Shown: one piece after another, positions 47,650 through 56,163 of the stretch
Layout of the letters: each line of letters opens with the position of its first letter
How positions within the stretch are numbered: position 1 is the first letter of the stretch
NCBI RefSeq assembly: GCF_002951615.1
Contig: NZ_CP019062.1
Coordinates: 1,736,001-1,800,000 of the forward strand
From: Rahnella sikkimica
GTDB lineage: Bacteria; Pseudomonadota; Gammaproteobacteria; Enterobacterales; Enterobacteriaceae
Reading direction: 5' to 3'
Length of the DNA stretch: 64,000 bases
Notes under the pieces: model-generated
Database searches by the model: none
The model's input: only the letters and a program-made list of their open reading frames with translations
What the model was told of the DNA's origin: nothing
Position numbers and translations under genes: made by a program

Positions 47650-48775
47650 ATACAACATTTCAACACCGAACTTGTATTGCAAATTGGATAAGCGAAACAA
47701 CAAAACGTACTGGCAATATCGTCACCCCATTACGGGGGAGTTCGTCGGTTTTGGCACGGATTCAGATGCCGCGCACGCTGCGGCCCTTGAAATGAATCGC
47801 ATAACTTCAGAGCAATTAACTTCTCAATCTTTCGCCCTGATAGACATCGCGAAGCAAAGAACCGAACCTAATGCTCAGAACATGCGGTTAAAGCAGTGGG
47901 TGAAAGAATATAAGGCGCTCCTTGATCGACGCGTGCAGCGAAAAGAGTTGGCATCATCAACCGCTAGAGGCCGTAAGGCGTGTGCTGAACTCCTTTCGGC
48001 CAGGTCGCAAAACATATTGCTTAAAGATGTTGGCGCGCGTGAGATGGCTGCTTTGATAAACGAATATGTCGATGCGAATAAAACAAGGATGGCGCAGGTT
48101 ATGCGGTCGGCGTGGATCGACATGTTTAAAGAAGCACAGTTTGCCGGAGAGGTTCCCCCCGGCTTCAATCCGGCTCTGGCCACCCGTAAACCGCTGGATG
48201 AAGTATCCAGACAGAGACTCACGCTCGAGAACTGGTGGGCGATTTATCGCGAGGCTGAACACAGATCACCGTATATCTGCAATGCCATGCTGCTCGCTGT
48301 AGTTACTGGCCAGCGCCGTGGCGACATTGTAAAAATGAAATTCTCTGATATTTGGGATGACATGCTTCATGTTGTCCAGGGAAAGGGGAAAGGCAAAATC
48401 CGGATAGCGATCCCCTTATCGTTGCATTGTGATGCCATCAACATGAGTGTTCGCGATGTGATTAACAAATGCCGCGACCGCGTGCTGAGCAAACACCTTA
48501 TCCATAATTCAACGGTCGTCGGGGGTTCAGCCCTGGGCTCACCTGTGGCTGAAGGATCATTAACACAGCGATTCGCCGAGGCTCGAGATTGCGCCAAAAT
48601 CAAAATCGAAAAGGGCAAAACACCACCTACATTTCACGAACAACGCTCTCTTTCTGAACGCTTATATAAAGCCCAGGGGATCAACACACAGGAATTACTG
48701 GGACACACTTCAGCGAAGATGACTGAGCTCTATCATGATGAGCGCAAAGAAAAGTGGATTGTCATTGCCGTTTAA
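47630..48775 (+). CDS. int: Lambda-type tyrosine integrase targeting a CRISPR repeat
   Basis: A 381-residue recombinase. Residues 1-60 form the lambda Int arm-binding domain (PRKYNISTPNLYCKLDKRNNKTYWQYRHPITGEFVGFG). Residues about 82-175 are the core-binding domain. The catalytic set is Arg229 (TGQRRGD), His336 and Arg339 (TFHEQRSLSERLY), His359 (LLGHTS) and Tyr368 (TELYHDER), all in lambda spacing. It ends 88 bp before the attR core. The core it recombined is the palindromic stem of the host I-F CRISPR repeat. Arm-type candidate sites lie between the gene end and attR and inside attL. Confidence 0.95.
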   Translation: MAARPRKYNISTPNLYCKLDKRNNKTYWQYRHPITGEFVGFGTDSDAAHAAALEMNRITSEQLTSQSFALIDIAKQRTEPNAQNMRLKQWVKEYKALLDRRVQRKELASSTARGRKACAELLSARSQNILLKDVGAREMAALINEYVDANKTRMAQVMRSAWIDMFKEAQFAGEVPPGFNPALATRKPLDEVSRQRLTLENWWAIYREAEHRSPYICNAMLLAVVTGQRRGDIVKMKFSDIWDDMLHVVQGKGKGKIRIAIPLSLHCDAINMSVRDVINKCRDRVLSKHLIHNSTVVGGSALGSPVAEGSLTQRFAEARDCAKIKIEKGKTPPTFHEQRSLSERLYKAQGINTQELLGHTSAKMTELYHDERKEKWIVIAV

Positions 48776-48785
48776 TTATCAGTCA

Positions 48786-48823
48786 GTTTTGGGGAAGAGT
48801 TTTGGAGAGGTTTTGGGGAAGAG
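48786..48823 (+). other. Candidate integrase arm-type sites (attR side)
   Basis: GTTTTGGGGAAGAG at 48786-48799 and 48810-48823 are identical, with a shorter variant GTTTTGGAGAG (48799-48809) between them. They sit 41-78 bp from the attR core, and a related copy lies inside attL at 3909. Confidence 0.65.
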
Positions 48824-48863
48824 ATTTATTTAGCGATAAAACAGTGGGTTAATTCATTCGTGT

Positions 48864-48884
48864 GCTGCCTGTACGGCAGTGAAC
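48864..48884 (-). CRISPR. attR core and right part of the split I-F repeat
   Basis: The core GCTGCCTGTACGGCAG (48864-48879) is followed by TGAAC (48880-48884), the last five bases of the canonical I-F repeat on this strand. On the phage side the preceding bases are TTCGTGT. Joined to TTTCTAA before the attL core, it restores all 28 repeat positions. Confidence 0.92.
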
Positions 48885-49007
48885 TGTTGCATATTAACGA
48901 TATTTCCTGATGGAATAATGATTTAGCGCCTGATTCTGTTTAAAACCCTTTTCTCAGCCACTAATAAGACACAACGTAAAATCAATGAGTTAGCGGAAGT
49001 CGAAAAT
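48885..49007 (-). promoter_or_regulatory. Probable CRISPR leader
   Basis: The AT-rich DNA directly right of the split repeat is where the leader must lie, given that I-F repeats read GTTCACTGCC away from their leader (here on the minus strand). It contains no gene, and ends at the terminator of the sfsB-like gene. I can identify it only by position. Confidence 0.6.
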
Positions 49008-49028
49008 AAAGGGGTCGAGACCCCTTTT
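49008..49028. terminator. Terminator-like hairpin
   Basis: AAAGGGGTC and GACCCCTTT with a short loop; T-rich on both sides. It most likely ends the sfsB-like transcript (minus strand), insulating the CRISPR leader. Confidence 0.7.
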
Positions 49029-49056
49029 GGATAATCAACTGCCCATGACCTAAATT

Positions 49057-49275
49057 TCACGGATACTTTGTTCCGCTGTAGCGGGTCGGCCAGATGATTT
49101 CTGCGCGTACACCAATCGCTTCAGCGATCAGTTTTTCACCTTTAGGCCATTTTCGCGTTAACGCATTCGACAGCGTTGAAGAACACAATCCCGCTTCCCG
49201 CGATACCGCTGCCATGGTTGTGCCTTTCTTTTTAATCGCGGCAATGATGTCTGCTGAATGCCAGTCCTTTTTCAT
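49057..49275 (-). CDS. Ner/SfsB-family transcriptional regulator
   Basis: A 72-residue HTH protein: DWHSADIIAAIKKKGTTMAAVSREAGLCSSTLSNALTRKWPKGEKLIAEAIGVRAEIIWPTRY matches E. coli SfsB (Nlp) and phage Mu Ner closely. It is a host gene outside the prophage. The start overlaps the stop of the next gene (ATGA), so both are one unit. SfsB is linked to maltose gene control in E. coli; the target here is unknown. Confidence 0.85.
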   Translation of the reverse strand: MKKDWHSADIIAAIKKKGTTMAAVSREAGLCSSTLSNALTRKWPKGEKLIAEAIGVRAEIIWPTRYSGTKYP

Positions 49276-49667
49276 GCGGCAAACTCCTCAGATGAGGCAT
49301 AGAGCGCACAGCGAAGCATCTCGAAACGTTCACACAGCACAAACGCTAAAATCTCTTTTATTCTCTTATCATGCAGCGTCAGCAGTGCAAAGTTCAGGGC
49401 AGAACATTGATCGCAAAGCTCTTCCGGCTCCGCTTCGGTGTAATCAAATAGCCCGTCATCTAACGGGATCCCCATATTCTTGCGGTGTTCCGGAATAGGT
49501 TCGCGTAACGCCATTTCAAGGTTGATCAGCTGGGTTTGCAGCATCATGCACAGTTGATCCTGCGCACCTCTGTTTTGCGGATTCACCAACGCATTCGCCA
49601 GCAAACGGCAACTGTCTGTGAGTGCCCAGGAGTCGGGGGATGTTTCGGGGGTATCTAATGTCTTCAT
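49272..49667 (-). CDS. Hypothetical protein, co-transcribed with the sfsB-like gene
   Basis: A 131-residue, acidic, helical protein starting MKTLDTPETSPDSWALTDSCRLLANALVNPQNRGAQDQLCMMLQTQLINLEMAL. A CxxC-containing stretch (ELCDQCSALNFALLTLHDKRIKEILAFVLCERFEMLR) lies in the second half. The start at 49667 has no strong ribosome site; the frame to 49721 is possible. I do not recognise it. It resembles small regulators paired with Ner-like genes only by position. Confidence 0.55.
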   Translation of the reverse strand: MKTLDTPETSPDSWALTDSCRLLANALVNPQNRGAQDQLCMMLQTQLINLEMALREPIPEHRKNMGIPLDDGLFDYTEAEPEELCDQCSALNFALLTLHDKRIKEILAFVLCERFEMLRCALYASSEEFAA

Positions 49668-50033
49668 TGACTGAAACCTATGGCAGATTGCATCTCTGCT
49701 ACCGCCTAAGCTCCTACGCAAAGGTGGTAACTCAAGCGGGGGTAGGAGATCGGTCTACCATCCGACCAGCCCGAAGGCTGCCCCGCTTGAGTCACCTGAA
49801 CAATATACGTAAAAAAACGTTTTATAAAGGTGATACAAAGCGATAGCACACAAAGCGGTGCTACGGCAGAAAACCAGGCTCCTACACCCGGCTGCGGATT
49901 TTGCCGCAGCGAGGAGACAATAGCCGGATAACCATACAGAGAAAATGGGCAAACTTCGGGAATGAGATACTGATTCCAAAGAGTTTTTATGGTTTTCAGT
50001 GAATTGCAGAGATGGCATTAATACCCCTCCCGG

Positions 50034-50055
50034 CCTCCCCCTTCGCAGGGGGAGG
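50034..50055. repeat. REP-like palindrome
   Basis: CCTCCCCC, loop TTCGCA, GGGGGAGG. Sequences of this kind are dispersed in enterobacterial intergenic regions. Confidence 0.6.
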
Positions 50056-50112
50056 AGCAAGAAAAAACCACTAAGCACCTGATTTTACAACAAAATAAGA
50101 ACGAGGACTTTA

Positions 50113-50163
50113 TTTGTCCGAGACGGGTGTTTGTTCGAGACGGGTATTTTTTCGAGACTGGCG
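50113..50163. repeat. Three tandem 17-bp repeats
   Basis: TTTGTCCGAGACGGGTG, TTTGTTCGAGACGGGTA and TTTTTTCGAGACTGGCG follow each other without gaps. The conserved part is TTCGAGACGGG. Confidence 0.75.
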
Positions 50164-50317
50164 CGCTCAAAATCTTGCTGAAAGAAGCGGCCTGAAGACC
50201 TGAGGCTTCAGGACCGAGAGAAGGAACCGCGCAGCGGCAAGATTTGCGCCACGCGCCGTTGTGGCAGAACATGTCCGTCGTCCCAGCGGCAGCGCGTAGT
50301 GAGAAAAACGCAGGATT

Positions 50318-50345
50318 GTTAAGGGGCGCGTTTACGCCCCTTAAC
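50318..50345. terminator. Stem-loop downstream of cheW
   Basis: GTTAAGGGGCG and CGCCCCTTAAC, an 11-bp perfect stem with a six-base loop, 40 bp after the cheW stop. No T tract follows on the minus strand, so its strength as a terminator is unsure. Confidence 0.55.
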
Positions 50346-50385
50346 CCGGTGTGGGCCGGCGCCCACGACCTTGACGTTCAAAGAC

Positions 50386-50883
50386 TTAGATCTTCGTCAC
50401 CGAATCCACCAACGCCATTTCTTCGCTACTCAGCAACTTCTCAATATCCACCAGGATCAGCATACGATCCCCCAGCGAACCCAACCCGGTCAGGTATTCG
50501 GTCGACATGGTGACCGCAAACTCAGGTGCAGGGCGGATCTGATCATGACTCAGTGACAACACGTCAGAAACGCCATCGACCACAATACCGACCACGCGGT
50601 TTTCAAAATTGAGGACGATCACCACGGTGTTTTCGTTGTAAATCACATCTTCCTGAGCGAATTTCACGCGCAGATCGAGGATAGGCACGATCACGCCGCG
50701 CAGGTTCGTCACGCCTTTAATAAAGGCCGGGGTGTTGGCAATGCGCGTTACCTGATCGTATCCGCGGATTTCCTGCACTTTCAGGATATCGATGCCGTAT
50801 TCTTCATCGCCTAAAGTAAAGATCAGGAATTCCTGACCTACCGTTTCGCCCGCAATTTTAGACACGGTTGCAAGTCCTGCCAT
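50386..50883 (-). CDS. cheW: CheW, chemotaxis coupling protein
   Basis: A 165-residue protein almost identical in pattern to E. coli CheW ([57 protein letters not shown]). It bridges chemoreceptors and CheA. The start at 50883 has AAGGTG seven bases upstream; a GTG nine bases earlier is less likely. It follows cheA after 84 bp. In related bacteria a receptor gene follows; here a gap, two small genes, the CRISPR site and the prophage do. Confidence 0.97.
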   Translation of the reverse strand: MAGLATVSKIAGETVGQEFLIFTLGDEEYGIDILKVQEIRGYDQVTRIANTPAFIKGVTNLRGVIVPILDLRVKFAQEDVIYNENTVVIVLNFENRVVGIVVDGVSDVLSLSHDQIRPAPEFAVTMSTEYLTGLGSLGDRMLILVDIEKLLSSEEMALVDSVTKI

Positions 50884-50967
50884 GTTGTTCACCTTCGCTT
50901 TTTATCTTTAAATCGGCCTGAGTTCTTCACACCCGGCGACAGTTCAGGTCGCCGGAAGCTTTGCTTG

Positions 50968-53007
50968 TTATGCGGCGGTTGCGCCTGTTGCTAATTTATC
51001 GCGGTTCAGTGACTGCAAGGCAGACACGTCCACGATCAGCGCCACGCTGCCGTCGCCCAAAATGGTGGCGGCGGAAATGCCCGGCACTTTGCGATAGTTG
51101 CTTTCCAGGTTTTTCACCACCACCTGATGCTGACCAATCAGCTGGTCAACCAGCAACGCGTAGCGACGCCCTGCGCTTTGTAAAATCACCACGATGCCCT
51201 GCGTGGCTTCGGTTTTCGCCTCTTTAACATCAAAGACGTTATAAAGCTCAACCAGCGGCAGATATTCACCGCGCACTTGCAGAACACGCTCGCCACCGGC
51301 CAGCGGATGTAAATCCTCCGCCAGCGGTTGCAGCGATTCCATCACGGCATTCAGTGGCAGGATGAAGACTTCTTCACCGACTTTCACTGACATGCCGTCG
51401 AGGATCGCCAGCGTCAGCGGCAGCAGAATACGGATCGTGGTGCCTTTACCCTGCTGGGAATGGATTTCAACGTGACCGCCCATTTCCTGAATGTTTCGTT
51501 TCACCACGTCCATGCCGACACCGCGGCCTGAAACATCGGTGACTTTTTCTGCTGTCGAGAATCCGGCGGCAAAGATCAACATGCCGACTTCTTCGTCACT
51601 CATGTTGTCGTGGACGTTCATGCCCTGTGACGCGGCCTTCGCCAGAATACGTTCACGGTTAAGGCCCGCACCGTCATCGATAACTTCGATGCAGATGTTT
51701 CCGCCCTGATGTTCCGCGGACAACGTCAGGTTGCCGGTCGGATCTTTGCCGTTCGCAGCGCGCACGTCCGGGGTTTCCACGCCGTGGTCAAGGCTGTTAC
51801 GCACCAGGTGCGTTAACGGGTCAATAATGCGTTCGATCAGGCTCTTATCGAGTTCGGTCGAGCTGCCCAGTAACGTCAGTTCGATTTGCTTATTCAGCTT
51901 GCTCGCCAGATCACGCACCAGACGCGGGAAGCGGCTGAACACGAATTCCATCGGCATCATACGAATCGACATCACCGATTCCTGCAAATCGCGGGCGTTA
52001 CGTTCAAGCTGACCCATGCTGTTGAGCAGGTCGCTGTGAACCACCGGATCCAGCAGGTCAGAACGCTGTGCCAGCATCGACTGGGTAATCACCAGTTCGC
52101 CGACCAGGTTGATGAGCTGATCCACTTTTTCAACCGCAACGCGGATGCTGGTGGATTCAGGTGCTTTTGGCGCACGCGCTTTTGCCACTTCGGTGTTCGG
52201 CACAGCGGTCAGAACCGGAGCTGAACGCGGCGCGGCCGGAACCGGCGCAGCCTCGACGACAACAGGCACGGCGGCAGGCGCGTCGACAACGGCAGGAGCC
52301 GCGGCGGCTGCATGGGTGAAACTGATTTGTTCCGGTTCCAGCACAAAACACAGCACCGCAATAATGTCATCTTCAGTCACGGTGGTGATCAGCGTCGCTT
52401 CCACGCTGTCAGCGGTCTGAACCGGATCTTTGATCTCGCCAAGATTCCCCAGTTCTTCCAGCATGACCGGCACTTCCTGAGTTTTCAGGCCAGACAGACG
52501 CACACGCAGACCACCCGATGCCGGTGCTGCCTGAGCAGCCGGCGCGGCAGTGGTTGCACCGGTGGCAGGCACGGTCTCGACAACGTGAAGATCCGGAGCA
52601 GGCTCCCGCTCTTGTTGCGCGTCGAGGGCCAGTTGTCTCAGGGCCGCACAGATATATTCAAAACTTTCTGCATCGGGATCCCGGGATGATTTATAGGCGT
52701 CGAGTTGCTCCTGCATAATGTCTTTTGTTTCCAGAAACAGGTTGATGATGTCGGTGCTCAGGCTCATTTCAGCACGACGAGCACCGTCGAGCAGGTTTTC
52801 CAGTAAGTGAGTCGTTTCCTGCAAAACCGTAAATCCAAAGGTCGCTGCCCCGCCCTTGATTGAGTGCGCTGCGCGGAAAATCGCGTTGAGCTGCTCTACA
52901 TCGGGCGCTTGCGGATCAAGTAACAACAGATGTTGTTCCATGTCTGCCAGCAACTCGTCTGCTTCATCAAAAAATGTCTGATAAAAATCAGTAATATCCA
53001 TGCTCAC
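50968..53007 (-). CDS. cheA: CheA, chemotaxis histidine kinase
   Basis: A 679-residue sensor kinase. P1 has the phosphorylated His48 in RAAHSIKGGAATFGF. An Ala/Pro-rich linker (residues about 220-270) follows P2, then dimerisation and the ATPase with the N box LVRNSLDHGVETP, the G1 box EVIDDGAGLNRERI and the G2 box VSGRGVGMDVVKRNI, and a CheW-like C-terminal domain. The GTG start (MSMDITDFYQTFFDEADELL) has AGGTGAT upstream, as in E. coli. It phosphorylates CheY and CheB, encoded elsewhere. Confidence 0.97.
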   Translation of the reverse strand: MSMDITDFYQTFFDEADELLADMEQHLLLLDPQAPDVEQLNAIFRAAHSIKGGAATFGFTVLQETTHLLENLLDGARRAEMSLSTDIINLFLETKDIMQEQLDAYKSSRDPDAESFEYICAALRQLALDAQQEREPAPDLHVVETVPATGATTAAPAAQAAPASGGLRVRLSGLKTQEVPVMLEELGNLGEIKDPVQTADSVEATLITTVTEDDIIAVLCFVLEPEQISFTHAAAAAPAVVDAPAAVPVVVEAAPVPAAPRSAPVLTAVPNTEVAKARAPKAPESTSIRVAVEKVDQLINLVGELVITQSMLAQRSDLLDPVVHSDLLNSMGQLERNARDLQESVMSIRMMPMEFVFSRFPRLVRDLASKLNKQIELTLLGSSTELDKSLIERIIDPLTHLVRNSLDHGVETPDVRAANGKDPTGNLTLSAEHQGGNICIEVIDDGAGLNRERILAKAASQGMNVHDNMSDEEVGMLIFAAGFSTAEKVTDVSGRGVGMDVVKRNIQEMGGHVEIHSQQGKGTTIRILLPLTLAILDGMSVKVGEEVFILPLNAVMESLQPLAEDLHPLAGGERVLQVRGEYLPLVELYNVFDVKEAKTEATQGIVVILQSAGRRYALLVDQLIGQHQVVVKNLESNYRKVPGISAATILGDGSVALIVDVSALQSLNRDKLATGATAA

Positions 53008-53011
53008 GTGA

Positions 53012-54142
53012 TCACCTCTGCTGTGAATCGCGGCTTGTTGATGTGGTCGCAGGTGCCGTGACCGTCTCAGCGGCCGGAGCCGCTGTGGCAGGTTGGGCGC
53101 CCGCCGATGGTGTCACTGGCGTCTGCGTAGTAATCCCAGGTATTGATGGTGCTGCTACTGGTGCTGCTGATGATTCTGGTGTTACAGGCTCGGCGGCAGG
53201 TGCGGCCGGAGCCGGGCTCATTTTCGGTGCCAGAGCGGGTGCAGTCTGACGTCCGGGGACTTGTCTTTGCAGTTCACCGGCGTCACTGATCGTGATGGCT
53301 TCACCCTCACTGTTTTCCCGCTCAATCGCTTCTTCCGCGTGTTTATTGAGCACTAAAATACTGATGCGGCGGTTAATCGCGTCCCCGGCCGGATGGTTTT
53401 TAAGTTGCATGGTGGAACCCATGCCCATCACCCGAAGCACTTTGCCTTCACTCAGACCGCCGATAATCATTTCGCGGCGCGAGGCGTTGGCGCGGTCTGT
53501 TGATAATTCCCAGTTACTGTAACCGCGTTCACCCTGCGCATACGGCATGTCATCGGTATGACCGGCCAGGCTGATTTTGTTCGGGAAGTCATCCAGAACC
53601 GGTCCGATTGCCCGCAGGATATCGCGCATGTAAGGCTCAACAATCGCACTGCCAAGCTGGAACATCGGGCGGTTTTGGCTATCAATAATCTGAATACGCA
53701 AACCCTGCTCGGTGAGGTTAATCATCAGATGCGGGCGCAGACCTTTGAGCCGCGGATCCGACGCCAGCATGTCTTCGAGCTTTTGCTGCAATTTCTTTAA
53801 ATCGCCGGCTTCACGCTTACTTTCGCCCTGCGATTGATCCATTTTGTGGACTTCGCCGTCCTGTACCGTCGGATCAGCGCCGCCGCCCGGGATCGGGCTG
53901 GTGGCATCGCTGCTGCGCGGCCCGCCGGTAATGGCCACCGCCAGCGGCGTACGGAAGTATTCGGCAATTTGTACAAGTTCTTTAGGGCTGGAGATCGAAA
54001 TCAGCCACATCACCAGAAAGAAAGCCATCATCGCGGTCATAAAGTCAGCGTAAGCAATCTTCCACGAACCGCCGTGATGCCCTCCGCCGTGCTTGTTCTT
54101 TTTCTTGCGTACAACAACGATTGGATGGCTCTGATGCTTCAT
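53012..54142 (-). CDS. motB: MotB, flagellar stator protein
   Basis: A 376-residue inner-membrane protein. An N-terminal helix holds the proton-binding aspartate in [21 protein letters not shown], and the OmpA-like peptidoglycan-binding domain follows ([41 protein letters not shown]). The Pro/Ala/Thr-rich tail of about 80 residues makes it longer than the 308-residue E. coli MotB. It forms the stator with MotA; the genes overlap by four bases. Confidence 0.96.
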   Translation of the reverse strand: MKHQSHPIVVVRKKKNKHGGGHHGGSWKIAYADFMTAMMAFFLVMWLISISSPKELVQIAEYFRTPLAVAITGGPRSSDATSPIPGGGADPTVQDGEVHKMDQSQGESKREAGDLKKLQQKLEDMLASDPRLKGLRPHLMINLTEQGLRIQIIDSQNRPMFQLGSAIVEPYMRDILRAIGPVLDDFPNKISLAGHTDDMPYAQGERGYSNWELSTDRANASRREMIIGGLSEGKVLRVMGMGSTMQLKNHPAGDAINRRISILVLNKHAEEAIERENSEGEAITISDAGELQRQVPGRQTAPALAPKMSPAPAAPAAEPVTPESSAAPVAAPSIPGITTQTPVTPSAGAQPATAAPAAETVTAPATTSTSRDSQQR

Positions 54143-55029
54143 ACTTTTTCTTCTTCAGTTTGTTTCTGGCCCGGTGACTTGACCTGACGAACGTGTTCCT
54201 CCAGTTCGATGAAGGAAGGACGTTCAGAGGTGTAAAGCGTTTTACGGCCAAATTCGACGGCAATTTGTGGCGCGTAGCCGTTAATGCTCGACAGCAAAGT
54301 CACCTTGATGCACTGCATCATTTTGGCGTTTTCAGCACTTTTCTGGCGCAACACGCTGGCCAGCGGGGAAATAAATCCGTAGGCCAGAAGAATACCGAGG
54401 AAGGTCCCCACCATCGCATGGGCGATCAATGCGCCAAGCTCTGCTGCCGGTCGGTCTGCGGCGGCCAGGGTATGAACGATCCCCATAACCGCTGCCACGA
54501 TACCGAAAGCGGGCAGTGAATCGCCGACCAGCGCCAGGCTGTTAGCCGGCACTTCACTTTCGTGTTCATACGTTTCGATTTCCTCGTCCATCAGTGCTTC
54601 GATTTCAAAGGCGTTCATGTTGCCGCTGACCATCAGGCGCAGATAGTCAGTCAGATATTCGACTAAATGCTTATCGGCAATGATGCGGGGATAATTAGCA
54701 AAAATGTCGCTTTCCGCCGGATTATCGATGTCATTTTCCAGCGACAGCATCCCCTGCTGGCGAGACTTGGCTAAAAGCCGGTACAGCAACGCCATCAAAT
54801 CCATGTACAACGCTTTGTTGTATTTCGACGCACGGAACAGCTGTGGCAAAGCCTTCAGAGTGGATTTAATCGCTTTGCCGTTGTTACCGACGAAAAAGGC
54901 ACCGATGCCGGCACCGCCGATGATGAGCAATTCTGCGGGTTGGTATAATGCGCCCAGTTCACCGCCGACGAGCATGAAACCGCCGAACACTGAGCCCAAG
55001 ACCACGAGGTAACCTATTATTACTAGCAC
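54139..55029 (-). CDS. motA: MotA, flagellar stator protein
   Basis: A 296-residue four-helix protein: [53 protein letters not shown] and [35 protein letters not shown] are nearly as in E. coli. GTG start at 55029 with AAGGATTC upstream. With MotB it forms the proton channel that drives the motor. I could not find a clear FliA promoter in the 178-bp upstream gap. Confidence 0.97.
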   Translation of the reverse strand: MLVIIGYLVVLGSVFGGFMLVGGELGALYQPAELLIIGGAGIGAFFVGNNGKAIKSTLKALPQLFRASKYNKALYMDLMALLYRLLAKSRQQGMLSLENDIDNPAESDIFANYPRIIADKHLVEYLTDYLRLMVSGNMNAFEIEALMDEEIETYEHESEVPANSLALVGDSLPAFGIVAAVMGIVHTLAAADRPAAELGALIAHAMVGTFLGILLAYGFISPLASVLRQKSAENAKMMQCIKVTLLSSINGYAPQIAVEFGRKTLYTSERPSFIELEEHVRQVKSPGQKQTEEEKV

Positions 55030-55160
55030 GATGAATCCTTAATTCGATGTGGTTTTAGGGCGAGGAAAAGCGCGAGGCTGTGCCACCTTGCCCGATGTTA
55101 CGCAGCTCAAACGTGCATAAAAGGGGCCAGATTAGGGCTGATACGTTAGGGGGTAATAAT

Positions 55161-55180
55161 GAGCGGTGTTTCCACCGCTC
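55161..55180 (-). terminator. Stem-loop after flhC
   Basis: GAGCGGTG, loop GAAA, CACCGCTC, then ATTATT on the minus strand. It probably ends flhDC transcripts before motA. Confidence 0.65.
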
Positions 55181-55207
55181 CTGACGACATACTGCAACCT
55201 AACAATC

Positions 55208-55816
55208 TCAGACAGCGCGCTTGACCTGTTCGTCCAGCTCTTGAGATGTTATATCGGCAACCTGCGGGGAAAGTTTACGTTTTTTTACTGCGCGGGATGG
55301 GGGTTGGCAAAGACTGCAGACAAACCCGTGACGGGGCTGGTGTGCATGGGTAATGAATGAACCATCACAGCAGTTGCAGGCAGAGAGCTGCAGCATTCCG
55401 CTGTCGACAAAACGGACCAGCGTCCATGCACGGGTCAGTGCGAGGATCGGCGCTTCACCCGGTTGTTCCGGACATTGCTCCAGATAGAGACGGTAAGCCT
55501 TAATCACCGCTTCCACACCATTACAATGCCCGCTCTTTAAGAGAAACGAGTACGCGTTGTAAAACATGGAAGAGTGGATGTTCTGTTCCCAGGTCATAAA
55601 CCAGTCCGTTGAGAACGGTAACATGCCTTTCGGCGGCGGGCTGCCGCGCAATTCTTTGTACAGTTTAATCAGTCGGCCACGACTCAATTGCGTTTCGCTT
55701 TCCAGCATCTGCAATCTGGCACCCAGCGTAATCAATTCCATGGCAAGCTGAATGTCCCGTGCTTCCTGGACGATACTTTTTTCTGCCGGTTTGGTTGACG
55801 CATCTTTCCCAGACAT
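55208..55816 (-). CDS. flhC: FlhC, flagellar master activator subunit
   Basis: A 202-residue protein matching FlhC ([66 protein letters not shown]). The zinc site is C...C in [30 protein letters not shown]. FlhD4C2 activates class 2 flagellar genes. It begins three bases before the end of the flhD unit's spacing (two-base gap), so both are one transcript. Confidence 0.97.
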   Translation of the reverse strand: MSGKDASTKPAEKSIVQEARDIQLAMELITLGARLQMLESETQLSRGRLIKLYKELRGSPPPKGMLPFSTDWFMTWEQNIHSSMFYNAYSFLLKSGHCNGVEAVIKAYRLYLEQCPEQPGEAPILALTRAWTLVRFVDSGMLQLSACNCCDGSFITHAHQPRHGFVCSLCQPPSRAVKKRKLSPQVADITSQELDEQVKRAV

Positions 55817-55818
55817 AG

Positions 55819-56163
55819 CTACGCCCTTTTCTTCATCGCGCCGCTGTCTTTCGCAGCCAGGCCTTTCAGCAGGTGGCTGGACAACAGGATGCCGGTGTGG
55901 ATTTGTTGTAAGTCATCCACGCGCGATTCCTGGGTCAGTCGTTCAATGGTATTGCTGTCGTCAAAGCGGAACTGACATAAAAGCTGGTTCGTTTCAGCCA
56001 GTTTAACCATCTGTGGCAATGTCAGCCGCCCCAGAGTATCGGCCATCACATCATCAATCCCAAGGCGAAACATCGCCGAGGCCTTTTCGTCGTTAATCAA
56101 GCGCTGTGCCAACAAGAGATATGACAGGTTGATATCATATATGTGCTTTAGCAATTCGGACAT
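55819..56163 (-). CDS. flhD: FlhD, flagellar master activator subunit
   Basis: A 114-residue protein ([69 protein letters not shown]), the partner of FlhC. The ribosome site is GGGGT. Upstream lies a long AT-rich non-coding stretch, usual for the heavily regulated flhDC promoter. Confidence 0.97.
   Translation of the reverse strand: MSELLKHIYDINLSYLLLAQRLINDEKASAMFRLGIDDVMADTLGRLTLPQMVKLAETNQLLCQFRFDDSNTIERLTQESRVDDLQQIHTGILLSSHLLKGLAAKDSGAMKKRA

Larger units (their letters stand above)
3777..48879. mobile_element. SfV-type prophage (lambda-like head, Mu-like contractile tail) inserted in a CRISPR repeat
   Basis: The element is bounded by identical 16-bp cores (3777-3792 and 48864-48879). 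It holds integrase and excisionase next to attR, a cI/cro switch, replication, lysis, packaging, head and tail genes and a gtr cassette. Every expected morphogenesis module is present. One gene (21288-21631) carries an apparent frameshift; otherwise no essential gene looks broken. The host-side flanks of the two cores are the two parts of a type I-F CRISPR repeat. Lambda-like head genes followed by a Mu-like tail and a gtr cluster is the arrangement of Shigella phage SfV and relatives. Confidence 0.95.
49668..50385. other. 718-bp non-coding stretch before cheW
   Basis: No gene is convincing: the open frames here lack ribosome sites and family features. It holds a REP-like palindrome (50034-50055), three tandem 17-bp repeats (50113-50163) and a perfect stem-loop (50318-50345). 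Confidence 0.6.

Noticed and set aside
55030..55207. FliA (sigma 28) promoter for motA
   Set aside because: No acceptable TAAAGTTT-N11-GCCGATAA match was seen in the gap.
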